From Xiamenia xianingshaonis (lineage in GTDB: Bacteria; Actinomycetota; Coriobacteriia; Coriobacteriales; Eggerthellaceae), in assembly GCF_017945865.1 (NCBI RefSeq), contig NZ_CP072829.1, positions 1,984,001 through 2,048,000 on the forward strand: a DNA stretch of 64,000 nt, given 5' to 3'. The notes below the pieces were generated by a model. That model had not been told where the DNA came from. It worked only from the letters and a program-made list of their open reading frames with translations, and made no database searches. The position numbers and the translations under genes are program-made. Shown in pieces: positions 52,237-61,397 of this stretch (the stretch's first letter is position 1; each line of letters opens with the position of its first letter).

Positions 52237-53799
52237 CTACGACCCCGTTGCGCGGCTGTGACGTGCGGCGTCGTCGGGGTTGATCGTCATGGACTGGAAG
52301 CGATCGCTCATGAACGCGTTGTCGAAGTGCTGGGCGTAGAAGCGCTCAATGGGCGTGTCGACGGGCTGGCCGGACAGGCGCTCGTACCAGCAATCGAGCG
52401 CCTGCAGCGACATGACGGCGTCGACCAGCATGAGCGCGGCGGCGGCCGTCGTCAGCGAATAGCGCCAATTCCAGGGCACCAAATTGATCACATGCAACAA
52501 AAGCGGCAGCAGCAGTTTTATCCACACGCAGCCGAGAAACCCCCAGCATCCCATGGCCCAGCCGCACGTGCGTCCGCCAATCGACAGCCACTGTCCGGTA
52601 TAATCCCAGGCCACAGCCCCATAGGTGTACTGCATGAACCAGCTGGTGAAGTACTCGAACGCGCCGCCGACAAGCGCGCTCAGAACAAAGACGAGGATGA
52701 GGCTTTTCTTGTGCAGCCGATTCAGGAAAAGGGTCATCAGCACGGCGCCGCAGCCGTAGATGGGCGAAAACGGCCCGAACAGCAGCCCCGCGCGGTCCTG
52801 CCACTGGCCCGGCACGATGATGAGAAAGTGAACGATTTCCTCCATGAACAGGCCCAAGACGGAACTAGCCACAAAAACCCAGAACAGGTTGAAGAAGTTG
52901 AGCGCGATGTAGCCCTTGCCTTCCGGGTCGCGCCCAAGCGTGCCGGCCTCAGCCTGGGCGAGATCTTCGCGAGCGCGCAGCAGCCGGTGCAGCTTGCGCT
53001 CGTCGCGCAGCGAGGGGTCGAGGTAGGACTGCGCTGCAACCGTCACTGCGAACACGGCAACGTAGACGCCCAGGCTGTACGTGACGCCCTCAAGCATGAG
53101 CGAGCACAGCAGACCGAGCAGCATGAGCAGGTAGATGCCGTAAGCCAGGTAGGCTGCGAACCGGCGCTGGTTGCGCAAAAGCCGCGTGCCGAACACGAAG
53201 AACGCGACGGCCAACAGCGCGACGACGCCCAGGTGCACGAACGTGACGACCGTGGTAGACGCGCCCAGGCTTTCCATGGCGCCTTCCTCGAACAGCGCCG
53301 CTGAAGCGATGGCGGCCCGCACCGTGCCCGCAAGCACGACGAGCGCCGAAGCGATGCACAGCCACCCGTACACCTTCATGAGCAGCGGCAGCTGCTGCTT
53401 GTCGATGGGGGCGCTCAGGTCTTCGCCGATGAGTTCCTTTGCGTCGGCGATCTTCTGAAACTCCTTCTTGACCTGGTCTTCTGCGTGCCCGAACGCCTCC
53501 TTGGGATACGCTGCCGCCTGCACGGCCTCCGATGCGCCGCGCTCGATGCGCTCGGCTTCGCGCACGACGTCCTTCGCCAAGCGCGACGGATGCGCCATCG
53601 TCTGCGCGACGTCCTTCGCCTCCTGCACGGCGTGGGCCACATCGTCTTTGACCTCGGCGGCGTCGCGACGCAGCTCAATGTCCCATTCCTCGCGCGTGTC
53701 GGACAGGTTTTCGCCCGCCTGCCGGGCCAGCCGCTCAAGGGGGCCGTTCGACGTTCCGCCCTTCCCAGGCCCGTATTCAGCGTTGTTCGTTTTGCCCAC
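52237..53799 (-). CDS. CmpB-family (putative ABC permease) membrane protein with helical N-terminus
   Basis: The 520-residue protein has a hydrophilic, charged N-terminus of about 135 residues, predicted helical (EVKDDVAHAVQEAKDVAQ). Then come several membrane segments (about 140-260) and a C-terminal PF06541-type domain with FNLFWVFVASSVLGLFMEE, RAGLLFGPFSPIYGCGAV and FEYFTSWFMQYTYGAVAWDY. This family is widespread and poorly understood. No ATPase gene adjoins it. The start is a GTG at 53799 behind GGGGAAGGGGG. Confidence 0.82.
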   Translation of the reverse strand: MGKTNNAEYGPGKGGTSNGPLERLARQAGENLSDTREEWDIELRRDAAEVKDDVAHAVQEAKDVAQTMAHPSRLAKDVVREAERIERGASEAVQAAAYPKEAFGHAEDQVKKEFQKIADAKELIGEDLSAPIDKQQLPLLMKVYGWLCIASALVVLAGTVRAAIASAALFEEGAMESLGASTTVVTFVHLGVVALLAVAFFVFGTRLLRNQRRFAAYLAYGIYLLMLLGLLCSLMLEGVTYSLGVYVAVFAVTVAAQSYLDPSLRDERKLHRLLRAREDLAQAEAGTLGRDPEGKGYIALNFFNLFWVFVASSVLGLFMEEIVHFLIIVPGQWQDRAGLLFGPFSPIYGCGAVLMTLFLNRLHKKSLILVFVLSALVGGAFEYFTSWFMQYTYGAVAWDYTGQWLSIGGRTCGWAMGCWGFLGCVWIKLLLPLLLHVINLVPWNWRYSLTTAAAALMLVDAVMSLQALDCWYERLSGQPVDTPIERFYAQHFDNAFMSDRFQSMTINPDDAARHSRATGS

Positions 53800-54052
53800 G
53801 ACGGCCCCCTTCCCCTATGACGGCGGATTTTCAGCGCCCATTATAGGAACGGGGGTGTCGGCGGCCTGAGGCGAAAGCGATCCGTCAGCGCCCCGTTTCG
53901 GCCGGGAAAACCGGATGAAACGAGATGGAAGCAAAACAGTAGGAATATCCGCGGACGCGGCGAGGAAGAAGCCGGCAGAAGCGCCGACCGGTCCCGCTAA
54001 CCCTGCGCAGACGGACCGACGCCTGGCAGCGCCGGCCTTGATCGGCGCTTCC

Positions 54053-55066
54053 CTAGGCCAGGCAGGCTTCGGCGGCGATGCGGTTGGCGACGGCGAGGGC
54101 GTCTTCCCAGGCGGCGCCCTGGGACCATGCCGCCGCGAAGGCGCCGAGGTGCGCGTCGCCGGCGCCGACCGTGCTGACGGGCTCGATGAGCTTGGTGGGC
54201 ACGTGGACGATGCGAGCCGGGGCGTCCGCGTCGGCGGCGGGAACGAACGCGTACGAGCCGTCCGCGCCCGCCGTCACGACGATGGGGGCGCGATATTCCC
54301 GGGCGAGCGCCATGCCGGCTTCGCGGGGGTCAGGCGCCCCGGTGAATGCGCAAATCTCCTGGTCGTTGAGGTGCCAGATGGCGCCGAGGGAGCGGATGCG
54401 GGCGAGGCGGTCGGCAGAGACGTCGCAGACGCGAGGGCCGGGCGCGTAAAACATCCGGATGTGCGGATGCGCCTCGAAGAAGCCGAGGATCGCGTCGCCG
54501 CCAGCGGTCTCCAGCTCGTAGCCGCACGCAAGAGCGCCCCGCAGCGCCGCCACGTCGGCCGGGGCCAAAGCATCGAACCACGCTTTTTCGAAGCAGCGCT
54601 CGATGCCGGGGACGGTGATCATCGTGCGCTGGCCGTCCGGCTCCACCAGGCACACGCAGGCGCCGTTGTCCGGGTTGGCCGCCGCACCGGCATCCACCGC
54701 CAAGGGCTCAATGTCGGCCTCGCGCAGCCCGTCGCGGACGATGCTCGCAAAAACGCCTGATCCCAGAGGCGCCAGCAGGCGCATGGGGCAGCCGACTTTT
54801 CGCGCGGCCGCCACCGCGTTCAAAGCGCAACCGCCCAGCGCGGTCTTCACCCCGGCAGGCACGATGCCTTCGCCCGACCGCGGCAGCCGCGCCACGTCGA
54901 AAGAGACGTCCACCATCACCGCTCCGATGGCCGCCAGCGCAGGGCGGGCGGCCGAGGCGGCTTTCACGTCCTCCTGCCCTGCGACGCTTCGTCCGACACC
55001 TGTCGGATTATTCGTTTCTGCGGCTCGGCCGGCCTCCGGCGTTCCAGATCGCATCGCACGCTCCAC
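54053..55066 (-). CDS. PfkB-family carbohydrate kinase
   Basis: The 337-residue protein has an N-terminal GAVMVDVSFDVARLPRSGEG, GGCALNAVAAARKVG near residue 78 and the catalytic STVGAGDAHLGAFAAA near 297, where Asp of GAGD is the base. It phosphorylates a sugar or nucleoside; the substrate cannot be told from sequence. The GTG at 55066 is preferred because AGGAGG lies eight bases upstream, whereas a GTG at 55075 overlaps it. It lies 12 bases after the mog gene. Confidence 0.85.
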   Translation of the reverse strand: MERAMRSGTPEAGRAAETNNPTGVGRSVAGQEDVKAASAARPALAAIGAVMVDVSFDVARLPRSGEGIVPAGVKTALGGCALNAVAAARKVGCPMRLLAPLGSGVFASIVRDGLREADIEPLAVDAGAAANPDNGACVCLVEPDGQRTMITVPGIERCFEKAWFDALAPADVAALRGALACGYELETAGGDAILGFFEAHPHIRMFYAPGPRVCDVSADRLARIRSLGAIWHLNDQEICAFTGAPDPREAGMALAREYRAPIVVTAGADGSYAFVPAADADAPARIVHVPTKLIEPVSTVGAGDAHLGAFAAAWSQGAAWEDALAVANRIAAEACLA

Positions 55067-55078
55067 GCCGCACACCTC

Positions 55079-55558
55079 CTAATGCCCGCCGCCGCCCATC
55101 ATCGACTTCGCATGGGCCAGCACCGGACGTATGCCTTCCCAGTTTTCCCGCGCCGCTTTTTCGCTGCCCGGCAGGTTGATGACCAGGTGACGGCCGCGCT
55201 GCATGCATACCGCCCGCGACAGCATCGCGTACGGCGTGATGCGAAGCGAATAGGCGCGCATGCCCTCCGCGATGCCGGGAACGTCGCGCTCGCAGACGTC
55301 CCGCGTGGCCTCCGGCGTGACGTCGCGCAGCGAAAGCCCACTTCCGCCGCAGGTCAGCACGATGTCTGCGTCAAGATCGTCGCACGCCTGCACGATGGCT
55401 TCGGCAATGTCGGCCCGCTCGTCGCGCACCACCACGCGGCCGAGGCATTCCCAGCCGGCCTCCGCTATAAGCGATTCGAGCGCAGCGCCGGCCGTGTCCT
55501 CTTTTTCGGAGCGCGTGTCCGAGCACGTCACGATGGCAAACGTCAGGTTCCCGTCCAT
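55079..55558 (-). CDS. mog: Molybdenum cofactor biosynthesis protein (MogA/MoaB)
   Basis: The 159-residue protein has FAIVTCSDTRSEKEDTAG at the start, VLTCGGSGLSLRDVTPEAT near residue 67 and LVINLPGSEKAARENW near 125, all typical of MogA/MoaB, which adenylylates molybdopterin. It stands between moeA and the PfkB kinase on the same strand. It supports the molybdopterin enzyme at 14.9 kb and probably others elsewhere. Confidence 0.92.
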   Translation of the reverse strand: MDGNLTFAIVTCSDTRSEKEDTAGAALESLIAEAGWECLGRVVVRDERADIAEAIVQACDDLDADIVLTCGGSGLSLRDVTPEATRDVCERDVPGIAEGMRAYSLRITPYAMLSRAVCMQRGRHLVINLPGSEKAARENWEGIRPVLAHAKSMMGGGGH

Positions 55559-55584
55559 AGCAAACTTCCTTTCCGCAGGTCAGA

Positions 55585-56841
55585 CTACAAAACCGTCTCT
55601 TCGTTCACGTCGAGCAGCAAGCAGTCGACCACCTCGCCCGCCTCGCACGGCTGCAGGCCTTCGGGCATCAGGATCACGCAGTTGCTCTGCTGCAGCGGCC
55701 CGAACAGCCCCGAGCTCTGGTTTTTCGCGGGCGTCACCGCAAGCGCGCCGTCGGCGTCTTTTGTCAGCGTGGCGCGCAGGTAGATGCGGCGCGGGTCCTT
55801 TTTCTTCAGGTATTCGGTCACGCGTGCTTTGACCTGGGGCAATTCAAAACGCTGGAAGCCTTGCATCTTGCGCAGCGCCGGACGGACGAGCATCTGGAAG
55901 CCCAGATAGGCCGCCGCAGGGTTGCCCGGCAGGCCGAAGACCGGCGTGCCGTCGACCAGGCCGAAGGTCTGCGCCTTGCCCGGACGCATGTTCACCGAGG
56001 TCATCAGCAGCTCGCCGAGATCGTCGACGACCGGCTTGATGAAGTCGAAGTCGCCGTTGGACGCGCCGCCGCTGGTCAGCACGAAGTCGCAGCGCTTGGC
56101 GGCTTCGCGCACGACGTCTCGCAGCGCCTCGAAGGAGTCTTCCACCGTGGGGAGGATCTCAGGCACGCCGCCGGCCTCGCGCACGCACGCCGCCAGGGCG
56201 TAGCAGTTGGAATTGCGGATCTGACCTGGGCCGGGAACCTGGATAGGCTCCACCAGCTCCGACCCGATGGAGATGACCGCCACGCGCGGACGGCCGTACA
56301 CCGGCACCTCGACCACGCCGCAGCCGGCCAAAAAGCCGACGCCGGCCGGGTTCACGATGTCGCCGGCATGCACGACCGCCTCGCCGGCCTTCGCTTCCTC
56401 GCCGGCCGCCCGCACGTTGGACCCAAGCTTCGTCGGGGCCGAAAACGACACGCGGCTGCCCGTCTTTCCGTCGCCGGTCACCACGCCGACGATCTCGTAT
56501 TTCACCACGGAATCGGCATCGGCTGGCAGCGGCGCGCCCGTCATGATGCGCACGCACTGGCCTTCCCCAATGACGCCGTCGAACGTCGCGCCGGCCGGCA
56601 CCTCGTCGATGACGTCCAGCTCGACCGGAGCGTCTTCGCTGGCCGTCTCCAGCTGGGCCGCGCGCATAGCAAAGCCGTCCATGGCCGAATGCGAAAACGG
56701 GGACACGTCGATGTCGCTGTGCAGATCGGCCGCCGCCACGCGACCGGCCGCATCAAGCACTGAAACCACTTCGGCGGGCAGGGTCGCAATATGGGAAAGC
56801 ACCAGTTCACGGGCTTCTTCTACGGAAATCATCTCAGGCAT
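55585..56841 (-). CDS. moeA: Molybdopterin molybdenumtransferase MoeA
   Basis: The 418-residue protein begins MPEMISVEEARELVLSH and has SHSAMDGFAMRA near residue 52, RIMTGAPLPADAD near 98, VLTSGGASNGDFDFI near 255 and VFGLPGNPAAAYLGF near 300. MoeA inserts molybdate into adenylylated molybdopterin made by MogA. Start 56841 gives the family-typical N-terminus, though the AAGGAG site is rather far upstream. mog follows 26 bases downstream, forming a cofactor operon. Confidence 0.94.
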   Translation of the reverse strand: MPEMISVEEARELVLSHIATLPAEVVSVLDAAGRVAAADLHSDIDVSPFSHSAMDGFAMRAAQLETASEDAPVELDVIDEVPAGATFDGVIGEGQCVRIMTGAPLPADADSVVKYEIVGVVTGDGKTGSRVSFSAPTKLGSNVRAAGEEAKAGEAVVHAGDIVNPAGVGFLAGCGVVEVPVYGRPRVAVISIGSELVEPIQVPGPGQIRNSNCYALAACVREAGGVPEILPTVEDSFEALRDVVREAAKRCDFVLTSGGASNGDFDFIKPVVDDLGELLMTSVNMRPGKAQTFGLVDGTPVFGLPGNPAAAYLGFQMLVRPALRKMQGFQRFELPQVKARVTEYLKKKDPRRIYLRATLTKDADGALAVTPAKNQSSGLFGPLQQSNCVILMPEGLQPCEAGEVVDCLLLDVNEETVL

Positions 56842-57546
56842 GGGCTCTCGCTTTCTCCTTCCAACAAACATGATGTCGATGATTATAGTTCATCAAGCAT
56901 AAAGCGTCCCGACGAATGGCGGAATGCCCGAAGATTTGTTGCGCGGCCGGCGCGGTTGGAACCCCGGCTCGGCCGGCACGCCCGGCGTAGGCGGCGTCCC
57001 GGCGCGGCGACGCAGCCAGCATGGCGGCGCGGCTGGCGGCGGCGGGGAGTCACCCCTTTTGACCCATGGGACGCCGGCAGCGCGAGGTTTCCCGGCCTTT
57101 TCCCGTTCCCATCCCCATTCCTATCCCCATCTAGTGTGTAGAAATTGTGTAGTGGAGATTTATCGGGTAGTTTTCGGAGGTCTACGCATCAATTTGCCAT
57201 TATCCCCAGTTGGAAATAATCGAAAATGAGGTATATATGCGGTAGTTTTCTGCGAAAACGGGCGGCAATACGTCGGAAAAGGGGCTCGGGAGGCGTATTT
57301 TGGCCCGAGAAAGCCCTTTTTCGGGCCAAAATGATGCGAAGAAGCGCCAATTCGGTAGAAATAATCTCAAACACACATATTCTTCACATGAACAAGCGTC
57401 CCTCGCAAGGACTCTCTTTCCGTCGTTGCATGTCGGCTATAACCAGCACTTCCCTCAACACCATGCGCCCTCAAATTCGCCGACTCCTTGCATCCCGCCT
57501 GTTGCGCCTGATAGAATGCGAAGAAACAGCATTTTTCGAAAGAGAC
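56842..57546. other. Divergent intergenic region holding repeat copy D
   Basis: About 700 bases without a supported gene. GC-rich sequence (56900-57130) precedes copy D of the dispersed element; the remaining 150 bases should hold the promoter of the DUF4160/DUF2442 pair. Confidence 0.7.
57134..57389. repeat. Dispersed ~250-bp inverted-repeat element, copy D
   Basis: The left end GTGTGTAGAAATTGTGTA then GTGGAGAT mirrors the right end, which on the other strand reads ATGTGAAGAATATGTGTG then TTTGAGAT. The inner pair is ACGCATCAATTTGCC near 57184 and GGCCAAAATGATGCG near 57324. The centre has GGTATATATGCGGTAG. An additional hairpin (GGCCCGAGAAAGCCC region, 57302-57326) is present. Confidence 0.86.
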
Positions 57547-57816
57547 ATGATGCCAGAGCTGAGCAGATTCCTCGGGCTGATCATCCGCATGTACTTCGAT
57601 GACGATTCCGAGCACCACAAACCGCACGTCCACGTATTCTACGGAGAGAATGAGGCCGTCGTCTCCCTGGACGGCATCGTGCTCGCCGGCTCTCTTCCCT
57701 CCAAGCAGTACCGCCTCGTCAGCGGCTGGCTCGCCCTTCACGAAGACGAGGCGTATGAAGCCTGGAACCGCGCCGTCAGAAACATGCCCTTCGACAAGAT
57801 CGAACCGTTGTCCTAA
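57547..57816 (+). CDS. DUF4160 domain protein
   Basis: The 89-residue protein MMPELSRFLGLIIRMYFDDD continues with EHHKPHVHVFYGENEAVVSL, the DUF4160 signature. The family nearly always pairs with DUF2442 and has been proposed to form toxin-antitoxin-like modules. The start is one of two adjacent ATG codons; only a weak GAAAGAG site precedes it. The DUF2442 gene follows after 10 bases. Confidence 0.85.
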   Translation: MMPELSRFLGLIIRMYFDDDSEHHKPHVHVFYGENEAVVSLDGIVLAGSLPSKQYRLVSGWLALHEDEAYEAWNRAVRNMPFDKIEPLS

Positions 57817-57826
57817 GGAGCGCACC

Positions 57827-58177
57827 ATGTTCGAATTCCAAGGCCGCGTGTACGCCAGCAAGCCGACAGGCCTTCTAAAGGTGGTGGATGCGAAGGTAGT
57901 GGACGACCTGTGCATGCTGGTCGTGTTCAACACTGGCGAGACGCGCCTGTTCGATGCATCCGAGCTGCTCAGTTGCGAGACGTTCAAGCCCCTCGAGGAC
58001 AGAGCCGTTTTCGAATCGTTCTCCATCGATCACGGCGTCATCACTTGGAACGACGGCGCCATCGACATTGCACCCGAGGGGCTGTATCGTCGGTCGTTCG
58101 AATACGCCGCGCCCCCTCGAGCCGCCGTCAACGCGATAAGCACGTTGACGAAAACGCCTCTGCAGAGCTTGGGCTAA
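57827..58177 (+). CDS. DUF2442 domain protein
   Basis: The 116-residue protein has VVDAKVVDDLCMLVVFNTGE near residue 19, SCETFKPLEDRAVFESFSID near 50 and ITWNDGAIDIAPEGLY near 73, the full DUF2442 pattern. AAGGAG precedes the ATG. It pairs with the DUF4160 gene upstream. No biochemical activity is established for the pair. Confidence 0.85.
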   Translation: MFEFQGRVYASKPTGLLKVVDAKVVDDLCMLVVFNTGETRLFDASELLSCETFKPLEDRAVFESFSIDHGVITWNDGAIDIAPEGLYRRSFEYAAPPRAAVNAISTLTKTPLQSLG

Positions 58178-58421
58178 GGATACAAGCAGGAAGAAGGCCC
58201 CTCCCCTTTCAACGACCGGGAAAGAGGGCTGCCGCGAACAGGGCTCCGTGCGCAAACCCTCGGATGTCCCCTGACGCTGCGATGAAGCCGCTAAACGACA
58301 CGTTGATCAGTGCTTCCTACGTCTTCGAGGGCTTCGAGGCAGGGGCTTCGCGCCGCGGGTGATACTATGTGCCGACGAATCATAGATAAGGAAAACACTC
58401 AGGAACAGGAAACGGCTGGTC

Positions 58422-59288
58422 ATGAAAAAGGGACTGAATTTCAGAACGATCGAAAGCCAGAAAGAGTATTACGATACCTACGACGACGCTTTGAAGCTTC
58501 TGTCTGCGCCGTTTGTTGAAAAATACGTCGCCACGTCATTTGGCGACAGCCATGTCATTTGTTGCGGCAATGAGGAAAACCCGCCATTGGTGCTGCTTCA
58601 TGCAGCAAGCTGCGGTTCGCTCATTTGGTACAAGAACATACCGTTTTGGAGCACACGTTTTTGCGTGTATGCCATAGATCTGATAGGCGAATCCTCCAAA
58701 AGCGTCCTTACGCGAAAGATGAAAACGACGCAGGACAATGCCCAATGGCTTGACGAAACCTTGGCAGGATTGGGATTGGACCAAGTATTTCTTTGCGGGC
58801 TTTCAATAGGCGGCTGGAATGCTGCGAATTATGCAGGCTTTTATCCCCAAAAGGTCAAGAAACTCATCCTGCTCAGCCCTGTTCAAACGTTCGCTAAAAT
58901 GCATCCGTCGTTTTTCATGAAGATCATGAAAATGGGCTTTAATCCTACCAGGGAAAACGTGGAAAACTACATTGGATGGGGAAGCGAAAAAGAAGAACCG
59001 TTGCCAGACAGCATTATCAAGCTGTTCACCATTTCCGTTATGAACATGAACTCGAATGCCAGTTTTCCCAAGTGGTTGAAAAAGAACCATTTGCTGCAGG
59101 TGAACATGCCAGTCCTGGTCATGATGGGAGAAAACGAGTTTGCCTTTTCGGTCGACCGCGCAACAAAGCGAGCGGAGTCCACAATCAGTCATTTGGAACT
59201 GGATGTGGTAGCAGAAGCGTCCCATCTGCTTTGCGCGAGCAAGCCAGATGAGATCAACCGGAGGATGGTTGAATTCTTACTGAAATAA
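58422..59288 (+). CDS. Alpha/beta hydrolase, AT-richer than surroundings
   Basis: The 288-residue protein has the alpha/beta hydrolase fold: PPLVLLHAASCGSLIWYKNI near residue 54 (oxyanion region), the nucleophile Ser in FLCGLSIGGWNAANYAGFYP near 127, and a likely catalytic His in VVAEASHLLCASKP near 270. A Met/Phe-rich cap lies between. The substrate is unknown. Codon use is visibly AT-richer than in neighbouring genes, which suggests recent acquisition. The ATG at 58422 has only a weak upstream site. Confidence 0.85.
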   Translation: MKKGLNFRTIESQKEYYDTYDDALKLLSAPFVEKYVATSFGDSHVICCGNEENPPLVLLHAASCGSLIWYKNIPFWSTRFCVYAIDLIGESSKSVLTRKMKTTQDNAQWLDETLAGLGLDQVFLCGLSIGGWNAANYAGFYPQKVKKLILLSPVQTFAKMHPSFFMKIMKMGFNPTRENVENYIGWGSEKEEPLPDSIIKLFTISVMNMNSNASFPKWLKKNHLLQVNMPVLVMMGENEFAFSVDRATKRAESTISHLELDVVAEASHLLCASKPDEINRRMVEFLLK

Positions 59289-59388
59289 TCATCAATTCGG
59301 AAAAGTCCCGTTTCCGCAGATCATCGTTGCCGCACGTTTGGCGCTTCCGCAAACGTCGAACAACATGCAGCATATTCATGCTATGATC

Positions 59389-59410
59389 TCCTATAGTATT
59401 TCCTATAGGA
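59389..59410 (+). promoter_or_regulatory. Operator candidate of the toxin-antitoxin pair
   Basis: TCCTATAG at 59389-59396 is followed by the perfect 10-base palindrome TCCTATAGGA at 59401-59410, immediately upstream of the antitoxin ATG. Phd/YefM antitoxins repress their own promoters at such repeated short palindromes. Confidence 0.6.
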
Positions 59411-59422
59411 TATGAGGTAGAC

Positions 59423-59725
59423 ATGGTTGTTCCGAAGGGGTCGATCTATTCGTCCACCGCTTTGGCCACGCGGCAGCGCGAGGTGAAAGACGTTGCCGAC
59501 AAGCACGTGGTTTACATCACCGAAAACGGCAATGGGGCCTACGTGTTCTGCTCCGAAGAGGTTTTCGACCGCGAGCTGCAAGCCGCTCGAGAAGAAGCAC
59601 GCTACGAAGCCGAAATGCGCTGCGTCCTGCGAGAAGCGCGACGCCAGCTGGACGAGGGCGAATACACCAGCGACGTCGCCTCGTTCAAGCAGCAGATACT
59701 TGCGAAGCGGGGAATTCATGGCTGA
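59423..59725 (+). CDS. Phd/YefM-type antitoxin
   Basis: The 100-residue protein has the Phd/YefM N-terminal pattern (SSTALATRQREVKDVADKHV then VYITENGNGAYVFCS) and a charged helical C-terminus that would wrap the toxin. It probably also represses the operon. Its end overlaps the toxin gene by 8 bases. The upstream region holds repeated palindromes. Confidence 0.82.
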   Translation: MVVPKGSIYSSTALATRQREVKDVADKHVVYITENGNGAYVFCSEEVFDRELQAAREEARYEAEMRCVLREARRQLDEGEYTSDVASFKQQILAKRGIHG

Positions 59726-59975
59726 GGTGCGCATCGCCAACCGCTTCCAAGACGATTTGGACATGGTGCTTTCTGACAAGGTGCTTCTCGACATTCTGAA
59801 CACCGTCGAACTGCTCGCAATCATTCCATCGCTCGGATCAACCAACGTGCCCAAATCCATTGCCGCCGAATTCGGAGCCGGCGTCCGGAAGATTCCCGTG
59901 AACCCCTTCGACATCATCGCCATCTACCACCCCGACAAAGACCTGGTCGAAGTCGCCGGCCTCGTCCACCAGTGA
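59718..59975 (+). CDS. RelE/ParE-type toxin
   Basis: The 85-residue protein MAEVRIANRFQDDLDMVLSD, with AGVRKIPVNPFDIIAIYHPD in the second half, fits the size and strand order of RelE/ParE toxins. ParE poisons gyrase, whereas RelE cuts ribosomal mRNA; the sequence does not decide. The ATG at 59718 has GGGG upstream and overlaps the antitoxin frame. Confidence 0.75.
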   Translation: MAEVRIANRFQDDLDMVLSDKVLLDILNTVELLAIIPSLGSTNVPKSIAAEFGAGVRKIPVNPFDIIAIYHPDKDLVEVAGLVHQ

Positions 59976-60073
59976 GCCGCCTGGTAGCGACATTTCCACC
60001 TTCTGTAACGCTTGAGTGATATACGGTGATTGGTGTATGGCGCTGGCCTGCCCTTTTTCGTACTATGGTCGGC

Positions 60074-61324
60074 ATGGAAAACGAAACCTCCCACACTGTC
60101 ACCATGCAGGCTCGCGACTGGGTTATCGACGTTCTGGTCGCGGGGCTCGCTTACTTGTTCGGCTGCGGACAGCTGCTGATCACGGCGTCGTCCATCATCA
60201 TCCAAGACGTCGCGTTCCGGCAGCTGCTCGGCGCCGTCAGCGTCATGCCTACCCAAGAGGTGTACATCGCGCTCGCCGTCACCACGGCGCCGCTCGTGCT
60301 GCGACGGCTTCTGCCGTGGCCGGTGTTCCTGTTCAGCCTCGCATCCTTTTTGGTACTGCAATACAACTTAGTAGGGCTTTCTTTCACCGTCATCGGGCCG
60401 GCCATCGCAATCTACACCATCGTTGAAGAGCGCGGCATCTCGCAAGGCGTCGCGGCGGGCATCATTGCCGTCATCGGGCTTTTGTTCGTCGTGCCGCTTG
60501 ACGACCCCACGTCGGTCGCCGTTTTCACGCGGTTCCAGAACATCGCGTTCGTGGTGACCGCCGTCATTGCGGGGTACGCCTACCGCACGCACCGCGCCTA
60601 CGTGAAAGCGACCGAGGCCCGCGCCGCCGAAGCCGAGCGCACGCGCGAAGAGGAAGCCGCCCGTCGCGTGGAGGAAGAGCGCGTCCGCATCGCGCGGGAG
60701 GTCCACGACATCACGGCGCACTCGCTTTCCGCCGTCGCCGTGCAAGCCGCGGCCGCCGAGCGCCTGATCGACCGCAACCCGCAGGCAGCCAAGGAAGCCA
60801 TCGCAACCGTGCGGGCCACCGCGAAGACCTCGCTCGACGACATCCGATCGATGATCGGCGTGCTGCGCCACGGCGACGACCCTGCCGAAACCATGCCCAC
60901 GCGCGGCACCAATCACCTGCCTGACCTGGTAGATTACTTGAAAGACGCCGGCATCGACGCCACTTTCGCCGAACGCGGCTACGACCGCGCCATCGTGCCC
61001 GCGCACATCGACATGGGCCTGTTCGGCATCGCGCGGGAAGCATGCACGAACATGGTGAAGCACAGCAACGCCCGCCACGCGCGACTGACGCTGACGCTCG
61101 AAGGGGGCGTCGCCTCGCTGGAAGTGGCCGACGACGGGCGCGGAAGCGGCACGGCGACCGCCGACGGCACGCTGCCCCGCGGGGCCGACGGCGGCGGTCA
61201 CGGCATCCAGGGGATGGCCGAGCGCACGCGGCTTTTGGGCGGCACGTTCGAAGCGGGCGACTCGGCCGACGGCGGCTTCCGCATTCGTGCCAGCATCCCT
61301 TTGAGAGGGACGGCCGACAGCTGA
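60074..61324 (+). CDS. NarL/DesK-type sensor histidine kinase
   Basis: The 416-residue protein has four to six membrane segments in the first 175 residues, a coiled coil (EAERTREEEAARRVEEERV), then HisKA_3 with the phospho-acceptor His in AREVHDITAHSLSAVAVQ near residue 211, and an ATPase domain with GIAREACTNMVKHSNARHA and GGHGIQGMAERTRLLGG. The start is uncertain: ATG codons at 60065 and 60074 both lack a good ribosome site. It is followed by its response regulator after 73 bases. Confidence 0.9.
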   Translation: MENETSHTVTMQARDWVIDVLVAGLAYLFGCGQLLITASSIIIQDVAFRQLLGAVSVMPTQEVYIALAVTTAPLVLRRLLPWPVFLFSLASFLVLQYNLVGLSFTVIGPAIAIYTIVEERGISQGVAAGIIAVIGLLFVVPLDDPTSVAVFTRFQNIAFVVTAVIAGYAYRTHRAYVKATEARAAEAERTREEEAARRVEEERVRIAREVHDITAHSLSAVAVQAAAAERLIDRNPQAAKEAIATVRATAKTSLDDIRSMIGVLRHGDDPAETMPTRGTNHLPDLVDYLKDAGIDATFAERGYDRAIVPAHIDMGLFGIAREACTNMVKHSNARHARLTLTLEGGVASLEVADDGRGSGTATADGTLPRGADGGGHGIQGMAERTRLLGGTFEAGDSADGGFRIRASIPLRGTADS

Positions 61325-61397
61325 AAACCGCAGACGCACGACGACACAGCAGCGGCGCGGCCCGCACCGCCCGCTTGAGAACGAAAGGACAACGACC

